The position numbers were made by a program, and so were the translations under genes. Below, piece by piece: positions 1 through 6,769 of a stretch of 18,870 bases of DNA (within the stretch, counting starts at the first letter, position 1; each line of letters begins with the position of its first letter). This DNA comes from Phycisphaeraceae bacterium (lineage in GTDB: Bacteria > Planctomycetota > Phycisphaerae > Phycisphaerales > Zrk34): assembly GCA_028281485.1 (NCBI GenBank), contig JANQJT010000341.1, forward strand, positions 1-18,870. The letters run 5' to 3'. Under the pieces are notes generated by a model. It was not told where the DNA came from, did no database searches, and saw only the letters and a program-made list of their open reading frames with translations.

Positions 1-668
1 GCAGCACGCAATCCGCCGCACCCTCCACGCCGCCCGCCGAAACCGCGCCGCCTCCAGTGCAGACCAACACACCGGTACAACAACCCGCCGCGCCGACGAC
101 ACCCGTCGACGCCGCGCCGCTCGTCGATGTCACCCCTGCCGCCGCGCGTCCCGCCGATCAGCCCGCCACGCCCGCGCCGGTGGTCACCACCAACACCGCT
201 CCCACCGAGCTGACCGAATCCGACACGCAGCGCATGACCGACCGCGTCGTCAACGCGCTCCGCTCCGTCGTTAACCAGAAGGGCGGCACCGTCAACATCC
301 GTCTCACCCCGCCCCAGCTCGGCACGCTGCGCATCAACGTGCAGTTCGACGGCACGACCGTCAATGCACAGTTCCACACCAGCACCAACGCCGCCGGCAG
401 CGTCCTGCAACAACAGATGGCCGTCCTCCGCACCGCGCTCGAATCGCACGGCCTGACCGTCGAGAACCTCAACGTGCAGACCCAGCCCACCTCCGCCTCC
501 TCCGCACAGACACAAACCCAGCAAAACACCGATCAATCCGCTTCCGATGGCCAGAGCCGTGGCCTGACCGGAGGCGATCAGGATAAACAGGGCGGCCGTG
601 GAGACGGTCGCGATGACAACAACGAACCGCGCGACTTCCAGCAGGAGCTGCTGGACCTCGTCGCCTGA
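1..668 (+). CDS. fliK: Flagellar hook-length control protein FliK, C-terminal part (5' end outside window)
   Basis: The reading frame is open from the window edge to a TGA at 666-668. The real start lies upstream, so the GTG at 57 is probably only an internal valine. FliK is the secreted molecular ruler that measures the hook and, through its C-terminal domain, makes FlhB switch export from hook to filament proteins. The visible part begins with a Pro/Ala/Thr-rich linker, typical of the FliK ruler region. A compact domain follows at about nt 230-490, with the Flg_hook signature: a basic stretch, then LTPPQLGTLRINVQFDG, then a helix-rich segment ending LTVENLNV. The last 60 or so residues are Gln, Ser, Gly and Asp rich and look disordered. 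flgD follows after 14 nt, the usual fliK-flgD-flgE order. The family call is firm for the C-terminal domain; total length cannot be judged. Confidence 0.88.
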   Translation, partial: STQSAAPSTPPAETAPPPVQTNTPVQQPAAPTTPVDAAPLVDVTPAAARPADQPATPAPVVTTNTAPTELTESDTQRMTDRVVNALRSVVNQKGGTVNIRLTPPQLGTLRINVQFDGTTVNAQFHTSTNAAGSVLQQQMAVLRTALESHGLTVENLNVQTQPTSASSAQTQTQQNTDQSASDGQSRGLTGGDQDKQGGRGDGRDDNNEPRDFQQELLDLVA

Positions 669-682
669 ACCGAGGTACGGAA

Positions 683-1294
683 ATGGAAGTGACATCATCC
701 ACCAGCGTAGGGGCCGCCGCGTCTAACGCCTACGCGCAGCTCGACTCCGCCGAGTTCGTCAACATCCTCATCGAGGAGTTGCAGAACCAGGACCCGCTGG
801 CGCCAAGCGATTCGTCGGCCATCCTCGAACAGCTCAGCTCGCTGCGCAACATCGAGAGCCAGACCATGCTCGCCGAACAACTCGAGGAGCTGGTCAAGCA
901 GAACCAGGTCGCCTCGGCCGGCAACCTCATCGGCAAGATGGTCGAGGGCATCGACACCAACAACACACGCACCGACGGCCTGGTCAACAGCGTGCGCGTG
1001 TCCGACGCCGGCATCTTCCTCGAACTCGACAACGGCCGATCCATGCACATCGACCAGGTCACCGGCATCTTCGAACACAAAGACGCCGACCAGGCCACGC
1101 CCACACCGGCCGACAACACCACGCCCCCCGACAACACACCCACCGACCCCGTGACGACCTTCAGTCAGGACCTGCTCAAGGGTCTGCAAAACATCATCAA
1201 CCCCGACACGACCACCTCCGCCGATCCGGCCCTGATCGCCAACCCCCGCTTCCTCCCCGATAGCGCCATCGATACCACCGTCGCCGCGCCGTAA
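683..1294 (+). CDS. flgD: Flagellar hook-capping (hook scaffold) protein FlgD
   Basis: FlgD sits at the tip of the growing hook and helps FlgE subunits assemble; it is itself exported through the flagellar secretion system. The 203-residue product has the diagnostic N-terminal region at about residues 20-60: an F-x-x-I-L-I-E-E-L-Q-N-Q-D-P-L core, then a Leu/Ser-rich helix (SSLRNIESQTM). The conserved LIGK motif follows near residue 85. After a short beta-rich segment to about residue 133 the protein runs into a Pro/Thr/Asp-rich tail. The larger Ig-like domain of enterobacterial FlgD (about 230 aa) is not evident. GAGGT at 672-676 is a suitable ribosome site 6 nt before the ATG. It lies between fliK and the TIGR02530-type gene, 9 nt upstream of the latter, and is probably cotranscribed with both. 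Confidence 0.92.
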   Translation: MEVTSSTSVGAAASNAYAQLDSAEFVNILIEELQNQDPLAPSDSSAILEQLSSLRNIESQTMLAEQLEELVKQNQVASAGNLIGKMVEGIDTNNTRTDGLVNSVRVSDAGIFLELDNGRSMHIDQVTGIFEHKDADQATPTPADNTTPPDNTPTDPVTTFSQDLLKGLQNIINPDTTTSADPALIANPRFLPDSAIDTTVAAP

Positions 1295-1303
1295 GGAAAC
1301 GAC

Positions 1304-1771
1304 ATGAACTCGAGCAACGACATGCTGCGTGCCCTGGAACCGCCGGTCCGACCGACCGGTTCGCCGCCGCCGTACGTCAACCCCGCCAAGCCGATCGAGC
1401 ACCGCAGCTTCGACGACCTGCTCCGCGACGCGGCGCAAGCCGCCGAATCCACCCAGGCCCAGCCCGTTCACATCTCGGCCCACGCCGTCGAACGCCTGCG
1501 CCAGATGGGTGTCGAGCTCACCGACGAGCAGCTCGCCGCGATCAGCGAAGCGACCGACTTGGCCGCCGCCAAGGGCGCGAGCGAATCGCTCATGCTGCTC
1601 GAACGGCTCGGCCTCATCGTCAACATCCCCAACCGAACCGTCGTCACCGCGCTCACCGAGCAGCGCATGAACGAGGGCATCGTGACCCAGATCGATTCAA
1701 CCGTGTGGGTGAAGCCGCCGTCCGACGCTACGGCAGCCGACCCCGTGAACCCGAAACCGCCAATCCTCTAA
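1304..1771 (+). CDS. Flagellar operon protein of the TIGR02530 (flg_new) type
   Basis: This 155-residue protein matches the small conserved family found between flgD and flgE in many flagellar operons. Family features visible here are a short N-terminal linker with SFDDLL near residue 30, then ISAHAVERLRQMGVELT, a helix with the AAAKGASESL pattern, and a C-terminal strand pair around NIPNRTVVTAL ending in TQIDSTVW. No signal peptide or membrane segment is present. The molecular role is not well established for the family as far as I know; position suggests hook assembly, perhaps as a chaperone or accessory factor (inference). AAGGAA just before the ATG gives a good ribosome site. The gene starts 9 nt after flgD and is followed by a 91-nt gap before flgE. 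The family call rests on recalled sequence pattern plus position. Confidence 0.82.
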   Translation: MNSSNDMLRALEPPVRPTGSPPPYVNPAKPIEHRSFDDLLRDAAQAAESTQAQPVHISAHAVERLRQMGVELTDEQLAAISEATDLAAAKGASESLMLLERLGLIVNIPNRTVVTALTEQRMNEGIVTQIDSTVWVKPPSDATAADPVNPKPPIL

Positions 1772-1862
1772 CCCCAAAACGAAATCACCACGGGCTGGAC
1801 CCACCAGGGAAGCCCGGGGCGGCCGAACGACCGACGCCGCCTAGATCCCAGGAGAGTCAACC

Positions 1863-3632
1863 ATGTCACTAACCGGCGCCTTCTCAACAGGCCTCAGCGG
1901 GCTCGATGCGAACTCGCAGAACATCAGCATCATCGGTAACAACATCTCCAACGTGAACACGCCATCTTTCAAGGCGCAGCGCGCCATGTTCACCACACAG
2001 TTCATGCGCAACCTCTCGCTTGGATCGCCCCCCAACGGCGACTCCGGCGGCACCAACCCCATCCAGACCGGCCTGGGCACACGCATCGCCGGCATCCAGA
2101 CCGACTTCACCAACGGCGGCATCTCCGCCACCGGCATCGCCACCAACATGGCCATCGAGGGCAGCGGCTTCTTCATCATCGAGCAGGCCGGCGAGCAGCT
2201 CTACACCCGCGACGGTCAGTTCTCTCTCAACAGCGAGAACAAGCTCGTCACCGCCGACGGCTCGCTCGTCCAGGGCTACGATGTCGATGCCAACTTCCAG
2301 ATCATCCCCGGCGTGCTCGATGACATGGACATCCAACTCGGTTCGCTCACCATCGCCGAGGCCACCGCCAACGTGAACTTCGAGGGCATCCTCAATGCCT
2401 CCGGCACGATCTCCACCGGCGGCTCGACCCACACCACTCGAACCTTCTACACCGACGCCCTGCTCACCACCACCGAGACCGGTACGACCGACCTCACCGT
2501 CGGCGGTAACGACCTCTACATCGACGACGGCGCCGGCGGATCCTTCCTCGCCATCGAGGGCGGCACCGACACCATCATCACCATCTCCGGCGTCGAGAAG
2601 GGCGGCCAGACCCTCGCCGACCGGACCTTCGCTTTCTCCACCACGCCCGCCGTCACCGCCACCGTCGACGACTCGGGCACCAGCATGGACGATTTCATCG
2701 CCTTCATGAACGACGCGCTGGGCCTGTCCAGCGTCTCGATCAACGGCGAGACCCTCGGCGGCGGCGCCACCCTCACCGCCGGCCAGATCACCGTCACCGG
2801 CAACGAGGGCGCCGTGCAGGACCTGCTGCTCGAGACCGGACACTTCACCGCCTCCAACACCGTCTCCGGCATCGCCAATCCGTTCGTGACGACCAAGACC
2901 GGCACCGCCGACGGCGAGGCGGCGCGCACCAGCTTCGTCGTCTTCGACTCGCTCGGCACGCAGGTGCAGGTCGACCTGACCGTCGTCAAGCAGTCCGTCG
3001 TGCCCGACGGCGGCACCATCTGGCAGTGGGTCGCCGAATCCAACGACAACGACGCCCTGCCACGCATCGTCGGCCTCGGCAACATCACCTTCGATCAGAA
3101 CGGCCAGTTCGTTTCCGCGACCAACTCCGCGTTCTCCATCGCCCGCCTCAACGGCGCCGACGATCCCCTCACCGTCAACATGCTCTTCGATAACGGCATC
3201 GACAACATCTCCGCCCTCGCCACCGGACCCGGCGGCTCGATCATCTCTCCCGTCCGACAGGACGGCTCACAGGTCGGCACGCTCGACGCCTTCAGCGTCG
3301 GCGAAGACGGCACCATCACCGGCTCGTTCCCCAACGGCCTGACCCGCACCATCGGGCAGCTCGCCATCGCCACCTTCATCAACAACGACGGCCTCGTCCA
3401 GGTCGGCAACAACAAATACGAGGCCGGCGCCAACAGCGGCAACGCCGTCATCGGCCAGGCCCTCACCCTCGGCGCCGGCCGCATCATCGGCGGCGCGATC
3501 GAGCAATCCAACGTCGATCTCGCCGAGGAGTTCGTCAACCTCATCACCTCGAGCACCGGCTTCAGCGCCGCCTCGCGGGTCATCACCACCACCGACCAGA
3601 TGCTTCAGCAGCTGCTGCTCATCGGCCGGTAA
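1863..3632 (+). CDS. flgE: Flagellar hook protein FlgE
   Basis: FlgE polymerises into the curved hook that joins rod and filament. The N-terminus has the classic rod/hook signature GNNISNVNTPSFK at about residues 25-37, followed by the conserved EGSGFFII segment near residue 100 and a YTRDGQFSLN turn soon after. The C-terminus carries the matching helix with SNVDLAEEFVNLI and ASRVITTTDQML, which packs against the N-terminal helix in the D0 domain. The product is 589 residues against 403 in Salmonella. The extra length is in the middle, a Gly/Thr/Asp-rich region at about residues 165-350, presumably surface-exposed hook domains. No cysteine is present. AGGAG about 10 nt before the ATG is a good ribosome site. 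The 91-nt leader (1772-1862) has no promoter I can defend. The FlgF/FlgG rod proteins share the N-terminal motif, but size and operon position favour FlgE. Confidence 0.93.
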   Translation: MSLTGAFSTGLSGLDANSQNISIIGNNISNVNTPSFKAQRAMFTTQFMRNLSLGSPPNGDSGGTNPIQTGLGTRIAGIQTDFTNGGISATGIATNMAIEGSGFFIIEQAGEQLYTRDGQFSLNSENKLVTADGSLVQGYDVDANFQIIPGVLDDMDIQLGSLTIAEATANVNFEGILNASGTISTGGSTHTTRTFYTDALLTTTETGTTDLTVGGNDLYIDDGAGGSFLAIEGGTDTIITISGVEKGGQTLADRTFAFSTTPAVTATVDDSGTSMDDFIAFMNDALGLSSVSINGETLGGGATLTAGQITVTGNEGAVQDLLLETGHFTASNTVSGIANPFVTTKTGTADGEAARTSFVVFDSLGTQVQVDLTVVKQSVVPDGGTIWQWVAESNDNDALPRIVGLGNITFDQNGQFVSATNSAFSIARLNGADDPLTVNMLFDNGIDNISALATGPGGSIISPVRQDGSQVGTLDAFSVGEDGTITGSFPNGLTRTIGQLAIATFINNDGLVQVGNNKYEAGANSGNAVIGQALTLGAGRIIGGAIEQSNVDLAEEFVNLITSSTGFSAASRVITTTDQMLQQLLLIGR

Positions 3633-3651
3633 CTAACACGGGCGTAAACGC

Positions 3652-3849
3652 ATGATCCAGCTCACACGACTCAACGGACAGCCCTTCGTCGTTAACGCCG
3701 AACTGATCAAGACCGTCGAGTCGCGCCCCGACACGACCGTCAAGCTTATCAACGGCGAAACCATCATCGTGCTGGAAACGATGGAAGACGTCGTCGAGCG
3801 TGCCGTGGAATACGGTCGATCCCTGCGCAAGCTCCTGCCGCCGAGTTGA
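3652..3849 (+). CDS. Small flagellar protein of the FlbD/SwrD family
   Basis: This 65-residue protein matches the small flagellar FlbD family (PF06289), which includes Bacillus subtilis SwrD. It should not be confused with the Caulobacter response regulator also called FlbD. Diagnostic features are the opening MIQLTRLNG, an N-A-E-L-I-K-T-V-E segment, a D-T-T-V-K-L-I-N-G strand, and the ending with VVERAVEYGRSLR. In Bacillus, SwrD is needed for full motor torque and acts through the stator (established knowledge for that organism). Here the gene starts 19 nt after flgE and is the last gene before a strong terminator and the motAB genes, so a stator-linked role is plausible but inferred. The Shine-Dalgarno before the ATG is weak, which suggests reliance on coupling to flgE translation. 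Confidence 0.85.
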   Translation: MIQLTRLNGQPFVVNAELIKTVESRPDTTVKLINGETIIVLETMEDVVERAVEYGRSLRKLLPPS

Positions 3850-3874
3850 CGATTTATAACCTCTTTGATTCTCC

Positions 3875-3909
3875 AACCCCCGTCGATCGAATCGGCGGGG
3901 GTTTTTCTT
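3875..3909 (+). terminator. Rho-independent terminator after flbD/swrD-type gene
   Basis: The arm 3875-3887 pairs with 3891-3903 over 13 base pairs (one T-G wobble) around a 3-nt CGA loop. The outer half is AACCCCCG against CGGGGGTT. The run TTTTT follows directly at 3902-3906. The T-run is only on the + strand side, so the terminator serves the hook block fliK-flgD-flgE-flbD. It separates that block from motA. Confidence 0.93.
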
Positions 3910-3978
3910 GACATTTCTAACCGCACCAGCGCCTGTTTCACGCGCTATCGGACCCTGCCCGCCTCATCGGTTTGGCCT

Positions 3979-4005
3979 TAAGTATGCCCGTTTCCGCGTC
4001 GATAA
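3979..4005 (+). promoter_or_regulatory. Candidate sigma-28 (FliA-type) promoter for motA
   Basis: TAAG at 3979-3982 is followed by exactly 15 nt and then GTCGATAA at 3998-4005. The established flagellar sigma-28 consensus is TAAA-N15-GCCGATAA, so the match is 3 of 4 and 7 of 8 with ideal spacing. The flanking bases TTAAGTAT also resemble the longer enterobacterial -35 form TAAAGTTT. Transcription would begin near 4012 and leave a leader of about 48 nt before motA. The site lies just after the terminator at 3875-3909, where a new promoter is expected, and the window encodes a FliA/WhiG-type sigma factor. The call is by consensus match and not tested. Confidence 0.68.
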
Positions 4006-4026
4006 TCCCACAGGACAGTTTGGGTT

Positions 4027-4049
4027 CTGCACCGGTTTGGGACCGGCAG
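4027..4049 (+). other. Hairpin in the motA leader next to the ribosome site
   Basis: CTG (4027-4029) and CCGGT (4032-4036) can pair with ACCGG (4042-4046) and CAG (4047-4049), leaving a 2-nt CA bulge and a TTGGG loop. The 3' arm overlaps the first bases of AGGGAG (4048-4053), the Shine-Dalgarno sequence 6 nt before the motA ATG. The stem could moderate ribosome access. Function is inference; stems of this size also occur by chance in GC-rich DNA. Confidence 0.4.
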
Positions 4050-4059
4050 GGAGTAGACG

Positions 4060-4839
4060 ATGGATATTGTAACGATCGTCGGTGTGATCATGGCCTTCGC
4101 GCTGATCGGATGGGCCATCATGTCCGGCGGTAGCGCGGGCGCATTTATTGACGTGCCGTCGATGGCGATCGTGATCGGCGGCTCGATCGCCGCGTCCATG
4201 GCAGCCGTGCCCTCCAGCACGCTCAAGTGCATCGCCAAGATCTTCGGCAAGACCATCAAGGGCTCCACGCAGTCGCCCTCCAAGCTCATCGAAGACCTCG
4301 TCTCCTACGCAGAGGTCGCCCGTCGCGACGGCATCCTCTCGCTCGAGTCGATGTGTAAAGAGATCGAAGACCCCTTCATCGTGCGCGGTATCCAGATGGC
4401 CGTGGACGGCACCGACCCCGAACTCATCGAGCAGATCATGGAGACCGAACTGGAGAACCTGATCGGTCGTCACGAGGCGGGCCGCGGCTTGTTCGCGACG
4501 ATCGGCAAGTACGCCCCGGCGTTCGGCATGATCGGTACGCTCGTCGGTCTCGTGGCCATGCTCGCAAACATGGACGACCCGTCCAGCATCGGCGGCGGCA
4601 TGGCCGTCGCGTTGCTCACCACCATGTACGGCGCCATCCTCGCCAACGTCGTCTTCCTCCCGCTGGCCGACAAGCTCGCGGCACGCAGCGCCGAAGAGGT
4701 CCTGCTCAAGACCATCATCATCAAGGGCGTCATGTCCATTCAGTCCGGTGACAACCCCCGTATCGTCGAACAGAAACTCAAGACCTTCCTGCCGCCTTCG
4801 GTGCGCGGCGAGGAAGAGGAACAGGCCGAGGCGGCTTAA
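4060..4839 (+). CDS. motA: Flagellar motor stator protein MotA
   Basis: MotA forms, with MotB, the ion-conducting stator that drives rotor rotation. The 259-residue product has two N-terminal membrane segments (about residues 2-21 and 31-51), a cytoplasmic loop, and two further membrane segments (about 150-175 and 185-206). The loop carries R88 and E96 in the pattern ARRDGILSLE, the counterparts of the rotor-interacting Arg90 and Glu98 of E. coli MotA. P153 in YAPAFGMIGTLVGL matches the conserved proline of TM3. The tail after about residue 225 is charged. Length and loop pattern fit the shorter PomA/MotA group. AGGGAG lies 6 nt before the ATG. motB follows after 25 nt. Coupling ion (H+ or Na+) cannot be told safely from sequence alone. 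Confidence 0.94.
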   Translation: MDIVTIVGVIMAFALIGWAIMSGGSAGAFIDVPSMAIVIGGSIAASMAAVPSSTLKCIAKIFGKTIKGSTQSPSKLIEDLVSYAEVARRDGILSLESMCKEIEDPFIVRGIQMAVDGTDPELIEQIMETELENLIGRHEAGRGLFATIGKYAPAFGMIGTLVGLVAMLANMDDPSSIGGGMAVALLTTMYGAILANVVFLPLADKLAARSAEEVLLKTIIIKGVMSIQSGDNPRIVEQKLKTFLPPSVRGEEEEQAEAA

Positions 4840-4864
4840 CGGTTAAGCCCAAAGGAACGATCGC

Positions 4865-5620
4865 ATGGCAGCAAAATGCAAATGCCCCGACGGCGTCCCC
4901 GAGTGGGTCGTCACCTACGGCGACATGATGTCGCTGCTGCTGTGCTTCTTCATCCTCCTGGCGGCGTTCAGCGAGATGAAGAAGGACGACGAGTACCTCG
5001 AGGCCGTCCGCGCCATCCAGGAGGCCTTCGGCTACACCGGCGGCGCCGGCGCCATCCCCACCGAAGAAATGCCGCAGAACTCCCTGCTCAGCGTGCTCGA
5101 AGAGGTCGCGCTGCACAAGGAGAAGATCCGCACCCGCTCGAACACCGACGACCCCGGCATCCAGGGCCGCGACACCACCGTCAAGAAAATCCGCGAGGGC
5201 CTGCAGTTCACCGTCGGCGGTCTGCTGACCTTCGAGCCCGGTTCCGCCGAGCTCAAGCCGCAGGCCATCGAGGAGCTCGGCCGCATCGCCAACGTCATGC
5301 GCGGCCACAACAACAAGATCGAGATCCGCGGCCACGCTTCCGGGGCCGACCTCGTGTCCGATCCGCAGTACGCGTCGATGTGGGAGCTGTCGTTCGCGCG
5401 TGCCCAGGCCGCGATGTCGGTGCTCACCAACGACCAGAACAAGATCGATCCCCGTCGCATCCGTCTCGTCGGCTGCGGCGACAAAGAACCCCTGACCAGC
5501 CGCGTCTACGATCCCAAGCAACTGTCCATCAACCGACGGGTCGAGGTGCTGGTCAACGAATCACTCGTACAGGATTTCCAGGCTCCCGCGGACATGACAC
5601 ACGTGCCCGCGACCCGGTAA
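4865..5620 (+). CDS. motB: Flagellar motor stator protein MotB
   Basis: MotB anchors the stator to peptidoglycan and supplies the ion-binding aspartate. The 251-residue product has a short cytoplasmic start containing a Cys-Lys-Cys pair at residues 5-7, then a single membrane helix with the MotB signature TYGDMMSLLLCFFILLAAFS. D20 in it corresponds to E. coli Asp32. A linker leads to an OmpA-like peptidoglycan-binding domain, about residues 115-235, with FEPGSAELKPQA, EIRGHASG and NRRVEVLV (223-230). A good AAAGGAAC ribosome site precedes the ATG. motA is 25 nt upstream and fliL 18 nt downstream. The helix resembles both proton- and sodium-type MotB/PomB proteins, so the ion is left open. Confidence 0.95.
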   Translation: MAAKCKCPDGVPEWVVTYGDMMSLLLCFFILLAAFSEMKKDDEYLEAVRAIQEAFGYTGGAGAIPTEEMPQNSLLSVLEEVALHKEKIRTRSNTDDPGIQGRDTTVKKIREGLQFTVGGLLTFEPGSAELKPQAIEELGRIANVMRGHNNKIEIRGHASGADLVSDPQYASMWELSFARAQAAMSVLTNDQNKIDPRRIRLVGCGDKEPLTSRVYDPKQLSINRRVEVLVNESLVQDFQAPADMTHVPATR

Positions 5621-5638
5621 GCAAAGAGGACTCTTAAG

Positions 5639-6175
5639 ATGGCCGATCAACCCGAAACCCCAGCCGCCGAAAACGAAGCGTCTTCGTCAAAGGGCTCCAG
5701 CCCGATCAAGGCGATCATCATCGTCGCGGCGATATTGTTCCTTGAGGGCGGTACGATTGTTGGTACCATGATGTTCAGCGGCGGACCGGAGTCCGTCGAA
5801 GCCATCGACGTGCAGACCGAGCTCGAAGACGAGCTCAACAAGCTCGTCGAGGTCCTCGTGGTGGCCGGCAAGTTCGACAACCAGCGGTCCGGGCGGACCT
5901 ACCTGTACGACACGGAGGTGTTCGTCACGGTCCGCAACAAGAACGTCGAACAGTTCAAGGAGGAACTGGAAACCGTCAAGACCCAGCTCTCGGTAGACAT
6001 CCAGACCGTCTTCCGCCGCGCCGAGCCGGCCCACTTTCAGGAGCCGACCCGCGCCACGCTCACCCGGCAGATCAAGGCCAAGCTGGACGGGCGATTCGGC
6101 GTCGACGGCAACGACGAATCGATCATCCAGTCGGTTCTGATCGGAAAATGTCTGCCATATCGCACAGACTATTGA
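5639..6175 (+). CDS. fliL: Flagellar basal body-associated protein FliL
   Basis: FliL is a single-pass inner-membrane protein that surrounds and supports the stator. The 178-residue product has an acidic/Ser-rich cytoplasmic N-terminus, one membrane helix at about residues 23-46, and a periplasmic domain with the pattern GRTYLYDTEVFVTVRN followed by helices and a C-terminal strand (SIIQSVLIGK). This layout and length fit the FliL family. Sequence similarity in this family is low, so position right after motAB is part of the evidence. AGAGGA precedes the ATG at a suitable distance. In many bacteria fliL is followed by fliM and fliN; here fliN follows directly. Confidence 0.85.
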   Translation: MADQPETPAAENEASSSKGSSPIKAIIIVAAILFLEGGTIVGTMMFSGGPESVEAIDVQTELEDELNKLVEVLVVAGKFDNQRSGRTYLYDTEVFVTVRNKNVEQFKEELETVKTQLSVDIQTVFRRAEPAHFQEPTRATLTRQIKAKLDGRFGVDGNDESIIQSVLIGKCLPYRTDY

Positions 6176-6198
6176 GCGAAATCGCTGCGGTCGGCCGA

Positions 6199-6207
6199 TG
6201 GTATACT
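6199..6207 (+). promoter_or_regulatory. Candidate extended -10 promoter giving a leaderless fliN mRNA
   Basis: TGG at 6199-6201 directly precedes TATACT at 6202-6207, which matches the extended -10 consensus TGnTATAAT (5 of 6 in the hexamer). No convincing -35 exists 16-18 nt upstream, which extended -10 promoters tolerate. The hexamer ends 9 nt before the ATG at 6217, so transcription would begin at or within a few bases of the start codon. No Shine-Dalgarno lies before that ATG. The site is an AT-rich island in GC-rich DNA just past the fliL stop. The call is from pattern only. Confidence 0.45.
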
Positions 6208-6216
6208 AGATACGCG

Positions 6217-6726
6217 ATGGCCGACGAACCCACCCAACCCGCCGAAGACCAGGCCGCCGACACCGACGCGTCCCCGGACACGGTGCGGGCCGCCGAACAG
6301 GCCCTGGCTGACACCGAGCAGGCCGCCGACCAGGTCGCCGAGGCCACGGATCAGGCCAATAACCTCGATCTGCCCACGTTTCAGCGGGTCCTGGCCGATG
6401 TTGAAGCCGCCGGGCTGGACATGCTCCAGGACGTGGACCTGAACGTGAAGATCGAGCTCGGCCGCACCCACATGCTCGTCGAGGACGTGCTGCGTCTGAA
6501 CGAGGGCAGCGTGGTTGAGCTGGACAAGCTCGCCGGCGACCCGGTGGATATCTTTGTCAATGAACGCCTCGTCGCCCGCGGCGAGGTGATTGTCGTGAAC
6601 GATAACTTCTGCGTGCGCGTCAGCGAGCTGATCGGCGAGGTGCCGATCGAGGACGCCGCAGCCGAGCAGGCCGCAGAAACTGCGCCGGCGGATGATCAGC
6701 CGGCCGCCAGCGCCCCGGCCGAATAG
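6217..6726 (+). CDS. fliN: Flagellar motor switch protein FliN
   Basis: FliN forms the lower ring of the cytoplasmic C-ring and takes part in switching and in docking export cargo. The 169-residue product has an acidic, Ala/Gln/Asp-rich N-terminal part to about residue 50, a SpoA-type domain at about residues 68-145 (LNVKIELGRTHMLVEDVLRL, then GSVVELDKLAGDPVDIFVN and FCVRVSEL), and an Ala/Glu/Pro-rich tail. An in-frame ATG at 6148 inside the end of fliL would add 23 residues (basic and aromatic). I prefer 6217 because the resulting start is a typical acidic FliN N-terminus. Neither start has a strong ribosome site. FliY, which adds a CheC-like domain, is excluded by size. No fliM is adjacent, although FliN normally works with FliM. 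Confidence 0.92.
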   Translation: MADEPTQPAEDQAADTDASPDTVRAAEQALADTEQAADQVAEATDQANNLDLPTFQRVLADVEAAGLDMLQDVDLNVKIELGRTHMLVEDVLRLNEGSVVELDKLAGDPVDIFVNERLVARGEVIVVNDNFCVRVSELIGEVPIEDAAAEQAAETAPADDQPAASAPAE

Positions 6727-6769
6727 GCCGAAGCGCAAGAAGTGCGCCCGGCGGAGACCGGGTGACGCC

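Noticed and set aside
1884..2843. Long open frame on the - strand opposite flgE
   Set aside because: Composition is Gly/Val/Asp/Glu-biased with no recognisable domain; it mirrors the codon bias of flgE.
3908..3937. Perfect TTGACA at 3908-3913, a possible sigma-70 -35 box before motA
   Set aside because: No acceptable -10 hexamer lies 16-18 nt downstream (GCCTGT and neighbours), and the site overlaps the end of the terminator.
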